DNA of 64,000 nt, from the NCBI GenBank assembly GCA_946811185.2, contig OX328108.1, positions 21,957,239 through 22,021,238 of the forward strand, given 5' to 3'. The DNA comes from Hippopus hippopus (taxonomy: Eukaryota; Mollusca; Bivalvia; Cardiida; Cardiidae). The notes below the pieces were generated by a model. It was not told the origin of the DNA, did not search any database, and worked only from the letters and a program-made list of their open reading frames with translations. Position numbers and translations under genes: made by a program. This document shows positions 10,094-19,664 of the stretch, piece by piece (position 1 is the stretch's first letter; the number at the start of each line of letters is the position of its first letter).

Positions 10094-10314
10094 TCAACCC
10101 TTTCCCAAACAATCCCGACTTTTAAAACCTTGAGAGAGAAGACTGTAGAAAATGTTGTGGGAAAAGGGTAAAATGCGGTAACCAGCATTTTCTCCTTTTT
10201 CTACGATGTTTTCTATCTAATTAAATACAACTTCCACAATTGGGGCCGCGTTTGATTTGTCATTTGCAAACGCTTTGAATACGAATGAGTTCATAATTAT
10301 GTTGTGTGATTAAT
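10094..10314 (+). repeat. MITE-B copy (F), in duplicated segment
   Basis: Homologous in position to the 8097-8307 copy. Palindrome centred near 10176. Confidence 0.8.
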
Positions 10315-10470
10315 GGATAAACGTGTAATTATTTTCCCACTTTCCAGGATATGTGAAGCTTTCGTTACGAGTGTCGAGAAATCCTATATTTGCTGCATTT
10401 TTTGGTATAACACCACTACAAACTCCTTCCGGGCCGTAGTAGTCAAAAGAAGTCCAATCTGACAAAAAAT
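10310..10470 (-). pseudogene. Second copy of the exon-like ORF
   Basis: Encodes SDWTSFDYYGPEGVCSG and FTYPGKWENNY, parallel to 8305-8460. The upstream N-terminal half is not conserved and the frame there runs through unrelated T- and G-rich sequence. Confidence 0.4.
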
Positions 10471-10739
10471 GAAATAGGCAGCGAAGACTTGCAATTCCTT
10501 TTTTTTTTGCCGGGGGTTGGGGGTGCAGACATAGTGAAAGGACAGGTCCGAAATGTATTTCTAGTGTTGATTTGATGATATCTTTGGAAACTGACTGCAA
10601 CTTTTTTTTTTGAGAACTATTTTGTGCATGTGTCCACATAAAGGAGTATTTCTACCACCCGGAAGGGCCTTCTTTAACAGTTTTGTAAGAACACCCCCCT
10701 CTTTTTTTTGTGTTTTTTGTCTTTTTGCATCATGAATTC

Positions 10740-10899
10740 ATAATAAATGCTAGTAAAAAAGCAAAATCACTGCCAGTAGAGCGATTTTTAGGCTCTCAAG
10801 GGCATTTAGTTCTACTTCTATCTTCTTCTGAATTTCTTTCCTTACTGCAGGTTTCGTTCTAAAGAATGGTTCATTTTCATTTGAGTTTCCATGTGGCAT
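10740..10899 (-). pseudogene. Downstream half of an exon split by the LTR element
   Basis: Read on the minus strand from 10899 the frame gives MPHGNSNENEPFFRTK, continues through a basic/acidic helix and stops near 10745. It is in frame with the exon at 17343-17530 once the LTR element and one GGCAT are disregarded: that exon ends ...HYICDETLSVMMP and this one supplies PHGNS. Proteins of this type (HYxxDE followed by PHGNS and RTxPxV) are widespread uncharacterised mollusc proteins. Confidence 0.5.
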
Positions 10900-11079
10900 T
10901 GTTATATCCTAAGTTGATATTTTAGGAATAAAGTATAAAGACACATAGATGGTGTTCGCTGTTTTATTAACTAACTCAGATTATCCAGAACCGGACATAG
11001 TATTAATTAAAATAACAGGGACCATACGTAATGTTACCATAAATAGATGTACGTGTCATATTAAAATAAGAACATAACA
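10900..11079 (-). repeat. 3' LTR
   Basis: 180 bp, begins TGTTATATCC and ends ATAACA on the plus strand. Near-identical to 17163-17342. Confidence 0.93.
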
Positions 11080-11090
11080 TCCATCCCCAA
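11080..11090 (-). other. Polypurine tract (candidate)
   Basis: On the minus strand CTTGGGGATGGA directly precedes the 3' LTR, the expected place for the plus-strand DNA primer. Confidence 0.45.
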
Positions 11091-11749
11091 GTTAGATAAA
11101 ATTTCAATCAAATTTTTAGCATGTTCCGTAAATCATAAAAAATGATGATAAACATGTCCTTGATCAAAATAATAGACTAAATGAAAACATCTAACAACAT
11201 TTTACTGACAAAAGTATCGACTAAGTAGGTAGAGTAGACTTTCAGAAATGAACTGTAATGTTCGAACGCGACCCAAATTTTGCTGAGACAACGCAAATAT
11301 GATACCATGAATGACAATTAATTTGATAAACAAAACATTCCAATCGTGTGTAAAAACAGAGAGTTTCGTTTATCAAACAATACAACAGTTTCGTCTACGT
11401 GGACCGTTTTCAACTTCACAAAACTTCAAAATTAAGTATTTCAAAACAAATCAAACATTTTAATTTAAACTATATGATATGAGTATACATGATTAAAAAT
11501 TGTCCAATACAGCATAAAATTCATACTTTCTATCTATTTACTCTGAATTTCGTGATATGAAAGTTTCTAGTTATTGTTTGATTTTTTTTCCGAACACTCG
11601 CGTAAATACACTGAAGTTAACTGATAAAATGAGTTAAAATGAGAGTTGTGTACCTAAATATTGTGAGAAAGCTTTTGAAACCAAACAAAATAAAATGTTT
11701 TCTTTTTTTTCTACACTTGCACATATACAAATGATAGTCTGTCTTTTAT
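11091..11749 (-). other. Non-coding 3' region of the LTR element
   Basis: About 660 bp between the integrase stop and the 3' LTR. AT-rich; no ORF, envelope-like sequence or repeat recognised. Confidence 0.5.
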
Positions 11750-12325
11750 TTAATATTTAGATTTCCACACATAATCGTCCAGATATTTCGGCGGACGCCG
11801 ATCTTGCCTTGGTCTATTCTGCTTTTCAATCGCATTCCTACCAGTCCCAGAGTTAGAAACTTTTTGCTCAAATCCTTCATCCTCCATTAAGTCATTTTCT
11901 TCATGTGTTAACTGTTTTGAACCTGACAAATTATCAGAAACCTTTTTCATTTGTGACGAATTACGAGTCACCCTGTGTCCATTATTTTCAACAGTAAGCA
12001 TTGGACCCTTTTTCTCAACAACCTTGTAAGGAACAGGTTTATAGCTAATATCCATTTTTGACTTTTCACCAGTACAGAGTAAAACCTTATCTCCAATTGC
12101 AATTTGTTTTTCTATTGCCCGATTTTTGTTGTCTTGGTATGATTTGCTGTATGATTTACTCTTTTCATCATTCTGCTTTGCATTTTCATCAACAGACCTA
12201 TTTTCGTTAGTTACAAATGCATCAGGCAAACGAGTTTTTGCCTCACGCTGAAACAACAAACGAAAAGGTGAATAACCAGTAACAGTATGAGGTGTTGCTC
12301 TGTATTGCCTGAGAAACTTAAACAT
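11750..12325 (-). pseudogene. Ty3-type integrase C-terminal region
   Basis: Begins FLRQYRATPHTVTGYSPFRL, the conserved YRxTPHxxTGxxPxxLxF segment that follows the integrase catalytic core, then a basic tail. It is the continuation of 12335-13093 but separated from it by a break at 12326-12334. Confidence 0.85.
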
Positions 12326-12334
12326 TTCTTCTTT

Positions 12335-13093
12335 TCAATCTTTTCCTTGTAATTTTGCAGATCGAACACTTTTCATTAGCGGCTTATTAAATGATTCTGC
12401 CTGAGCATTTGCTCTCGGCCACAATGGTGTAATTTTCCTATGTATGAAACCCATATGCTTCGAATACTTGTTGAACTGATGACTATTGAATGGACTTCCG
12501 TTATCCGTTTTAATCACTACCGGTACACCAAACACAGATAGAACCTTATCTATTACCGGAACGATCGAATTTGCTGACACTGATATCACTATTTCCACTA
12601 CCGGATATCGCGAATATTCATCTTTGATCACCATAAGGTATTCCCCTGTATCCAATGGACCACAAAAGTCGGCACTTAGGTTTTGCCATGGACCAGAAGG
12701 CATTTCTGACATTCTAAGTGGTTCTCTTGGTTTCACTTCCTTGGTATTCGCCTGGCACGCCATACATCCTTGAATCGCCTTTTCGATTTCTGCGTTTAGA
12801 TTTGGAAACCAGACTTTTGAGCGTATAAAACTCTTTGTTCGCGATAGTCCTTGATGTCCCTCATGGCCTAATTTGATAGCTTTAGGCCTAAGTGATTTCG
12901 GCATAACAATTTTGTCATTTCTCAGAAGAACCGTGTCACAATGAACAGTAAGTTCGTCTTTTATATTCCGTAAAGACAGCAGATCTTCTAAGTCGATATC
13001 CTCATTGACCTCTAACGTTTTCAGTTCATACCATTTCGCCAGTTTTCGTGTATTCAATGGCTTTTTGTATGGTTTGGTCAGTGATTGACACAC
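12335..13093 (-). pseudogene. Ty3-type integrase, zinc-binding and catalytic core
   Basis: Contains the HHCC-type zinc-binding pattern (GHEGHQG ... CMACQ) and the DD(35)E triad: Asp in SADFCGPLD, Asp in IKTDNGSPF, Glu in AQAESFNK. Integrase inserts the cDNA and generates the 5-bp target duplication. The N-terminal end overlaps the RNase H frame (13026-13093) in another phase, indicating a frameshift. Confidence 0.9.
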
Positions 13094-13646
13094 TTTTCAT
13101 TTCGTCTATTGTCATAGCATTTGGAACCGATTCCTCAAAAACAAATGCTACATATTGCTCGGCCAGATTTCGTGCATCCCGATCAATTTTCAGCGGATGA
13201 CGTGAGATATAATCTGAAGGGTTGTCTTTTCCAGGCCTATATTCTATTTTCATTTTGAACGGTTGTAAGCGTAATCCCCATCGTTCAATACGTAAAGGCG
13301 GTTGTTTCTTTGACCAGATAGTCGTCAATGGCTTATGATCAGTGACAACTGTAAAACATGGAGCACCTTTTAGATACATGCTATAGTGTTCACATGCCCA
13401 AACGATTGCAAGAGCTTCTCGTTCAGTTTGACTATATCTCGTTTCAGTTTGAGTCAATGCACGGCTAGCGTAAATTACAACTTTGCCATCTTGTGTTAAA
13501 ATTCCGGACAAGCCTACCGGTGATGCATTCGTGATCAGTTCAATATTTCGATTTGGATCATAATAAGTGATTACCGTTTCACTTGAGAGTTCATTTTTCA
13601 GTTTTTCGAATGCGTTTTGTTGACTGTCATTCCAAGACCATTTCAC
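13026..13646 (-). pseudogene. Ty3-type RNase H
   Basis: Shows ITNASPVGLSGIL, YASRALTQTETRYSQTEREA and VVTDHKPLTTIW, the standard retrotransposon RNase H blocks. In the first block the usual catalytic Asp (TDASP) is Asn, which should abolish activity if the base call is right. It follows the RT frame after a break at 13647-13658. Confidence 0.9.
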
Positions 13647-13658
13647 ATCTTTGCGCGT

Positions 13659-14060
13659 TCATTTTCTTAACGGTTCCATTACTGAAGCGTAACCCTTTAT
13701 GAACCTTGAGCAATATGCCGTCATGCCCAGGAAACTACGTAATTCAGACACATTAATTGGTCGTTCCATTTGTTTGATTGCTTCCACTTTAACCGGATCA
13801 GGAGATATACCAGAACCTCCAAATACAACTCCAAAGAATGTAACATTAGTTTTATTGAACTCGCATTTCTTTTTGTTCAGTGTCAGACCACTGTCATGCA
13901 ATTCCTTGAAGACCTTATCAAGAGCAATGTCATGTTCCTTTTTAGATTTTCTATATACAAGTATGTCGTCTGAAATGTTTTTCGCACCATCTATTCCTTG
14001 TATAACCGAACTTACAGTTTTCTGGAAGACCTCAGACGCTGAATTTGTCCCAAAATTCAA
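13659..14060 (-). pseudogene. Ty3-type reverse transcriptase, catalytic and thumb part
   Basis: Contains NISDDILVY (the YxDD-type active site, here with Ile-Ser before DD), LTLNKKKCEF, FGVVFGGSGI and ELRSFLGMTAYCSRFI. It is the C-terminal part of the RT, separated from 14079-14906 by a short frame break. Confidence 0.9.
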
Positions 14061-14078
14061 TCGTTTGTATCTGAATAA

Positions 14079-14906
14079 TCAAAGATGTGTAATGAATGTA
14101 GTAATTGGTCCCAATTCTTCGTCTAAAACCAATTGATTATATCCAGATGCCAAATCAAGTTTGCTGAAGACCGTAGCTCCATTCAAGTCATGAATGAGTT
14201 CGTCGATCGTCGGCATAGGATGTCTTTCTCTTTCGATAGCCTTGTTGGCTTCGCGCATGTCAATGCATATCCGAACATCGTCACTATTTTTCTTAGGCGG
14301 GGTCACAATTGCTGAAACCCATGGTGTTAATTCGTTTTTCACTTCTTCAATTATGTCATCATTTAAGAGCTTTTTGATTTCTTTTTCAACTTTATCTCTC
14401 AAATGGAAAGGAGTCCTACGATTTTTCTGAGCAACCGGTTTAATTTTCTTATTGATATGTAGTTTAACAGTTTGTCTCCTTAACTTTCCTATTCCATTAT
14501 GTATCCCAGGGTATTTTGTTTCGATAGAGTTAGACGTGTGAACGGGTTGAACGATTTTCACGACTTCGAGAGTACTGGCTGTCTCGTATCCTAACAAAGT
14601 ACCATAATTTTCCTTTACCAGAAAGAATTTTTCAAACATGATTTTGTCATTTTTCTCTATCGTCAGTTCACAACTACCAAGAACTTTTAGACTTTGACCA
14701 CCTCCGTACGGAATCAGCTTGGGTAAGCGTTTAGTTTGGAGTCTTGGCTTCCCTAAAGCAACAAAAGCTTTTTCGTCAATTATGTTAACACTTGATCCTG
14801 TGTCTATGGTTGCTTTAATTCGTGAATTGTTCAGTTTTATTTCCGTTTTAGGTGACTTTGAGTTACCAACACTTTTGACCGTAATATTGTAATTATATTC
14901 ATCTTC
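14079..14906 (-). pseudogene. Ty3-type protease and RT N-terminal part
   Basis: The frame is open from after a stop at 14907-14909. It holds an aspartic protease signature IDTGSSVNIID near 14790-14825, a linker, then RT blocks RTPFHLRDKVEKEI, VTPPKKNSDDVRICIDMR and FSKLDLASGYNQL with the first catalytic Asp. The protease processes the polyprotein. It ends at a frame break near 14078. Confidence 0.85.
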
Positions 14907-14909
14907 TTA

Positions 14910-15100
14910 ACCTGACTGTAGTTCCGAGTCTGTCACTTCATTTACCTTTTTCCAACAACTCCTACAGCAGCGAGCGAAATGATTCAACTTTTTGCATAAA
15001 TTGCAGGTCTTTCCTTTAGCGGGGCAGGGCGCTGTTGTGTGCGGGAATTCATACCCACAATTCCTGCAAAGGTTTGCGGCATTATCACGTGACCTAGCTT
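14910..15100 (-). pseudogene. Gag nucleocapsid-like zinc fingers
   Basis: Minus-strand coding with CRNCGYEFPHTTAPC then CNLCKKLNHFARCC; the second is a canonical CX2CX4HX4C knuckle that binds element RNA. It is out of frame with the main gag ORF because of a shift in the T-rich tract near 15118-15125. Confidence 0.7.
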
Positions 15101-15747
15101 TAGGCGTAGTCTGTTGCCCTTTTTTTGGAATTCTGTGTCGGCTGTTTTTTTAGGAAAGGTTTACGAAATTTTCCCTTACCTCGAGAAACAGAGTTTACAT
15201 TCCTTTCTGTCTCAAGTGTTGAAGCTTGTCTCTCCGATAGTTCTAACATTCTACCCAGTGTTAAAATGTCCTGTAACCATTTTTCTGGTTCTCTTAACGC
15301 TCGTCTTCGTAACTGATTAGACCTACAGTTTTGGATTACTTGTTGCAAAATTTCTTTGTCAACATTTTCAAATTCACAGTTCTTAGCTAACGTTCTTAAT
15401 TCCATCACAAATTCGTCTAAAGATTGATATTCCTGCTGTTTATGGCACCGGAATGTATATATCTCCATTTGTATATTCTTTTGCGGCGCGAAATATGTGT
15501 CCAAGACATTCTTTGTTCCATCATATGTTGTTCCATCGTCGTCACCCTTTTCGGCTTCATAGATGTCGAACACCTTTTCACCAGCATAGTGAAATAGAAG
15601 AGCCCTCTTTTGAGTTTCGTCTGTTATGTTTAAACCAACAAACAGGTTTTCCAATCTCGACACCCATTTTTCCCATCGAGTTCCACAACTGGACTTGTCC
15701 GTGTCCACATCAAACGTCGGGAAATTCGGTAAATTACTTAGCGCCAT
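15100..15747 (-). CDS. Ty3-type Gag capsid-like protein
   Basis: Start chosen at the ATG giving MALSNLPNFPTF, since the 17 codons before it are not Gag-like. The residues WEKWVSRLENLFVGLNI and LLFHYAGEKVFDIYE, then FAPQKNIQMEIYTFRCHKQQ and DEFVMELRTLAKNCEF, form the retrotransposon Gag (capsid) core. It builds the particle that packages element RNA. It ends early at TGA after a basic tail; the zinc fingers continue in another frame. Confidence 0.85.
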   Translation of the reverse strand: MALSNLPNFPTFDVDTDKSSCGTRWEKWVSRLENLFVGLNITDETQKRALLFHYAGEKVFDIYEAEKGDDDGTTYDGTKNVLDTYFAPQKNIQMEIYTFRCHKQQEYQSLDEFVMELRTLAKNCEFENVDKEILQQVIQNCRSNQLRRRALREPEKWLQDILTLGRMLELSERQASTLETERNVNSVSRGKGKFRKPFLKKQPTQNSKKRATDYA

Positions 15748-15843
15748 TACATTATAGCTTCGTAATCCATCCACTAAAATCAGGGATCGTATATACACAT
15801 TTTTCTTGCAGGTTTGTACAGTTCACAGCTGATTTGGCCTGTA

Positions 15844-16032
15844 TTAGTCCAAGTTTTCAAGCCCCGCTTCAGTTTTATACTGGTACACTTTATGCAAAAT
15901 TACAAAATCATCTTCAATGTCGTTCTTCTGTTCACAGGATGCATCACTACAGCATGTTGACAGCTCTTGAAACCATGTTTTGAAGGTGTTTTTACTGTCA
16001 CAATATATATCTGGAAAAAAATAGAGAACCAA
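15844..16032 (-). CDS. Small ORF upstream of gag (62 aa)
   Basis: A short minus-strand frame in the leader of the LTR element with five Cys/acidic residues. No family recognised; it may be chance or a remnant of captured sequence. Confidence 0.2.
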   Translation of the reverse strand: MVLYFFPDIYCDSKNTFKTWFQELSTCCSDASCEQKNDIEDDFVILHKVYQYKTEAGLENLD

Positions 16033-16214
16033 TTGAATTTCAATTTTCTCTTTTTTACAAAAAGTAACATTTTAATTCTTCAGTTACGTTGTTAAATGTG
16101 GTTTTATTTTCACATGGTTAGACTATAATGAGAATTTGTTCAGGATATCGCCAACTACCACAGATCCAATCATTTTTGACTAGTGTATGGTACTACGCTT
16201 CCACCTTTACTGAA

Positions 16215-16700
16215 ATAACCCCTTTTTAGGCTGCACTTTTCTTTACTTAGGATTCGATTAACAGCTTAGATTTGATTTTAATGCAAAACGATATACTTAC
16301 AGCTTATAAATATGGTAATATCTGAACACAATTACATCTAAAAATGAAATCAGAATGCGACAACTATCACAGGGTCTCGACATATTGGGCCGCCATCTTG
16401 CAAAAAAGACCTAAAATAGCCTAGTTCTGAGCCCAATATTTATCTAACCTAGGATTATAAAATCAGAAGGATTTGACTTTAAATCAAAACGAAATACTTA
16501 CTGTTTATAAATATGCCAATATCTGAACGCATGTATTTCTAAAAATGAATTTAGAAAGTTACAACTATCAGTAGGGTACCGCCAAATTTACCGCGTTGGT
16601 CCGCCATTTTGTGATGTAATTCCGAAAATAGCCCAGTTTTGAGCCCACAATTACCTAACTTAGGAATCCAAAATCAGTACGAAATTGGCTTTAATAGAAG
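16215..16700 (-). repeat. Tandem ~200-bp repeats in the LTR-element leader
   Basis: Two and a partial third unit. Shared blocks are CTTATAAATATGGTAATATC (16285, and a variant near 16507) and GTTCTGAGCCC/GTTTTGAGCCC (16420, 16635). They lie between the 5' LTR and gag, making the leader unusually long (~1.4 kb). Confidence 0.7.
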
Positions 16701-17145
16701 GAGATGTACTCTATCTCGTGATTTTTACCAACATGTTGCTATTTGGACGCTACCTTATGTACTTAAAATTGATTTCTATTGCACATCACCAACTCCTCTT
16801 TTAGCCGAACATCCGCTTCGAGGCAAACATTTTTAGGCCATGAATTTTAAACGCCAAGATGCGCATATAAAACAAAATCTACCATATAATAATTGATGTT
16901 ACATATATTCTAAACATGTAAAGATTCGGAAACTTACCTGTTTAGAAGGACATATGCCAGAACCACGCAAAACGTTGATTAGAAAGTGACCGTCGTATGC
17001 CGAAATGTGTGATGGCCGCCGTTTTTTCCTTTGCGGTCTTTTCGAAGGAAGTCGGTGAATAACCGGAAGTTATACCGCGTTGCCTATCCCTGTATATATA
17101 GGATCCCTGACTAAAATGTATTGCACGAGTCCGGTATATTTGTTT

Positions 17146-17160
17146 TAATCCTCGTCGCCA
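17146..17160 (-). other. Primer-binding site (candidate)
   Basis: On the minus strand TGGCGACGAGGAT begins 2 nt after the 5' LTR, starting with the TGG that pairs with tRNA CCA. The tRNA species is not identified. Confidence 0.55.
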
Positions 17161-17162
17161 GA

Positions 17163-17342
17163 TGTTATATACTAAGATGATATTTTAGGAATAAAGTATA
17201 AAGACACATAGATGGTGTTCGCTGTTTTATTAACTAACTCAGATTATCCAGAACCGGACATAGTATTAATTAAAATAACAGGGACCATACGTAATGTTAC
17301 CATAAATTGGTGTACGTGTCATATTAAAATAAGAACATAACA
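17163..17342 (-). repeat. 5' LTR
   Basis: 180 bp, TGTTATATAC to ATAACA on the plus strand. About four substitutions relative to 10900-11079 (roughly 2%). Confidence 0.93.
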
Positions 17343-17530
17343 GGCATCATCACCGACAATGTTTCATCGCATATGTAATGAATGATGATGTTACCTGTGC
17401 TAATTGGAAAATACACTTCTTTGCGAAATCCTTTATTTGCACGGTTGTTTTTGCCTTGATATAATAATACGATTTCAAATATTTTGGATTCGTTTTCGGC
17501 AAAGGCTTTTTGTTTCCCTGGTTGGTCCAT
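17343..17530 (-). pseudogene. Exon 2 of an uncharacterised mollusc-type gene, split by the LTR element
   Basis: Acceptor TTTTACAG precedes the exon on the minus strand. Joined to exon 1 (17661-17857) the frame reads HSWTNQGNKK, PKTNPKYLKSYYYIK and FAKKCIFQLA. One frame over, from about 17400, it reads GNIIIHYICDETLSVMM and runs into the LTR insertion point. The pattern (WxNQG, then YYxI, then IHYxxDE, then PHGNS) is a domain I know only as uncharacterised; it faintly resembles the CG-1 domain. A 1-nt loss near 17397 would explain the frame switch. Disrupted by both the shift and the insertion. Confidence 0.5.
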
Positions 17531-17660
17531 CTGTAAAAGATAATGGAGTTTATTCAGATGAACGGAACAATACATACGGAACAGTAATTCTAAAAACAGA
17601 AAAGACGGCAATATTTAGCACAATACACGCGGCAACTAAAGTTAAAATCAGAATACTTAC

Positions 17661-17857
17661 GAATGGCCGTCTGACTTCCAATCGTCATTCTTAATTGGAT
17701 CGTTGGTACTAAACAGACACAAATCGCCACCAGAAGGACGGAATGGAATGCTGGATACAACTTCTTTTGACTTAAACAAAACCAATATTTCTGTTGTCCA
17801 AGCGGCAATTCCCTGATGAATTTTTCCATTTTGTGGCTCGAGCACTGCCCGTGCCAT
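17661..17857 (-). pseudogene. Exon 1 of the same uncharacterised gene
   Basis: ATG at 17857 gives MARAVLEPQNGKIHQG and ends with NDDWKSDGHS at a consensus donor GTAAGT (17655-17660, minus). The 130-bp intron and clean splice joining in phase (TC+A) support a real gene structure. Now inactivated downstream. Confidence 0.5.
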
Positions 17858-17995
17858 TCTTGATCTTTAAAATCTCTTTTACATCGTTAACATTATATAA
17901 TGGAACTTTATTCCAACATTGATAACTTTAACGACTTATATATTGAACACGCCAATGCTAGGCAACGTTACTGTCCCTCGTTTTGACGTGACGTT

Positions 17996-18217
17996 CCGTC
18001 ATGAGGTTTTCCGTTCCGTAGTGTTTGTTCCTCGGCGTTCCTTAATGTTCCGTTGTAGAATTACATATGTTCCGTTTATGTTCCGTAAAGTTATGTTCCG
18101 CAACGTTCCGCCTGTTCCATTCCGTTCCGTTTTTGTTCCGCGATCCGTAATGTGCTGTTCCGTATTGTTCCGTGTGTTCCGTTTTTGTTCCGTTCCGTCC
18201 CGTTCCGTTCCGTGTAT
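17996..18217. repeat. GTTCC-rich simple repeat
   Basis: Degenerate array of GTTCCG-type units (about 25 GTTCC occurrences in ~220 bp). Confidence 0.85.
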
Positions 18218-18230
18218 TAGTAAACTCGTA

Positions 18231-18545
18231 ACCTGACAGCCTATCATCGATAGAGTGTGACCTACCGGTACAGCGTAGGACTCGTGAACGTGATGTTTCG
18301 GTTTACTTGAAAGTGTGGGTTCGATTCTCACGGCTGGCCATCTAAAATAAATATTAGTCTTTCGGATGAGACGTTAAACCGAGGTCCCGTGTAACGGTGC
18401 TATACACCGCGCACGTTAAATAAGGTCTAACTTAGAGTGAGGTTCATTCTGTACTACACAATCCCTTGTTACAATACTAATAACCTTCAGGGGACGTCGC
18501 CCATATGAGCAATCAGTGGCAACGATAAATAAACGCAAATTCTAT
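18231..18545 (+). repeat. tRNA-derived SINE
   Basis: Internal promoter-like B box GTGGGTTCGATTCTCACGG at ~18315, then a conserved body with GGATGAGACGTTAAACCGAG, a motif shared by ancient animal SINEs, and an AATAAACGCAAATTC tail. Target duplications not resolved. Confidence 0.65.
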
Positions 18546-19664
18546 CTGTCTCGATATCCAGTGTTAAAGGGAAGATCGATAACAGGCTTCCAGTTTATCT
18601 GATCTCAGTTTAGTGCAGGCCTACCCCGGTATATAATGGTCCTTGAAATTTTGGGCCTCGAAGATGCACTGAAATAATTAAGACAAAGAAATCAACAAAG
18701 AAATAACACTGGTCTCTATTATCAAAAATCTTTCTCAGTCTTAGTAGAACATTGATTGGCAAAAGGTTAAGATAAATGTAATGGGTGACACCGGACTCTG
18801 ACCTGTTTAGAACCATGCCGGATTTCTACGCTAAAAGGTTAATGTCAGTTGCGCATGCGTACTAGAACCTAGAAAAAATAAACACCTTTTGGATTTTTCC
18901 CAGTTTTACAACGGAAATTTGCTAATGTAAGTGAAAGAAACATTCAGAAAATTCGTCTTGCTGACATCTTTCATTGCTACTAATGCATTATCTCTACCAA
19001 AATTGTATAAGAATGGTTTAATTACTGGTAAAAATCAATTTACAACAAAAGCACATGGCATACCGGCAAAGTTGGCCTCCATTAATGGACTCCGTCCATT
19101 ATCAACTTCTTCAACATTTTGTTAGCCTTCTGAAAGAGAATTTTAATAGAGGGGCACAATTTTGAAAGTATGTGGTGCATAATTTATCGACGTGTAGTTA
19201 TTTGAGTTGATATGCGTGTCTGTCCTGGAGGGGTCTATTCCTACACAACTGGCCGCAAGACAACTTGTACCAGAGACAACTCTCCTCATATGTAAGACTC
19301 GCTCCAAAGACAAGTTGCCCCATTTTAGTGGACCAAGCGCTTTGCTTTTGAGGACAACTCAATTCACTTCCTTAAAGATACATCATTACTGCTAAAGAGG
19401 GGAAAAAAATGAAAACACGGAATTCAACCCAGAAGAATTGTGAAACATTAAGAATAACAAGGAAAAGGAAGCCCAATATATTCCAATACACTTTACATGG
19501 GATTCCACTACAATGAACAGATCCAAGGGGATTTTCTTCCTTTCCTGCAGGGCCGAATTTCGGCCCCATTCCCAATTGAAAAAAGTGTATTTTTTTCCCA
19601 ATTCTATAAAATACAATTCCCAATTACACACTATAGAAAAAGAAAAATAGTCTGATGTATCAGC
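18546..19664. other. No gene recognised
   Basis: Unique-looking AT-rich sequence. A 64-codon frame at 18931-19125 starts with a signal-peptide-like hydrophobic stretch (FVLLTSFIATNA) but has no other support. Confidence 0.4.

Larger units (their letters stand above)
9839..10481. repeat. Duplicated segment, copy 2
   Basis: Same-orientation partner of 7881-8475. It differs by an internal tandem duplication of ~31 bp (CTAAATAGACAGATTCTGTT repeated at about 10030 and 10062). The exon-like ORF in it (minus, ending at 10310) keeps the FTYPGKWENNY region but not the N-terminal half. Confidence 0.85.
10895..17347 (-). mobile_element. Complete Ty3/gypsy-type LTR retrotransposon
   Basis: The element spans 10900-17342 (6,443 bp) and is flanked by a 5-bp target duplication GGCAT (10895-10899 and 17343-17347). 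The two LTRs are both 180 bp, start TG, end CA and differ at about four positions. Transcription is leftward: gag, CCHC zinc finger, protease, RT, RNase H, integrase is the Ty3/gypsy order. A primer-binding-site-like TGGCGACGAGGAT lies 2 nt inside the right LTR (minus strand), and a purine-rich tract abuts the left LTR. The pol frame has several stops and frameshifts, so the copy is probably not autonomous even though its LTRs look young. Confidence 0.93.

Noticed and set aside
12486..12773. Plus-strand ORFs across the LTR element (for example 12486-12773, 13699-14136, 15453-15983)
   Set aside because: Antisense shadows of gag and pol, whose minus-strand frames carry the recognisable motifs.
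18931..19125. Secreted small protein gene
   Set aside because: Hydrophobic N-terminus only; no homology, promoter or conservation visible, and upstream ATGTAAGTG is ambiguous.
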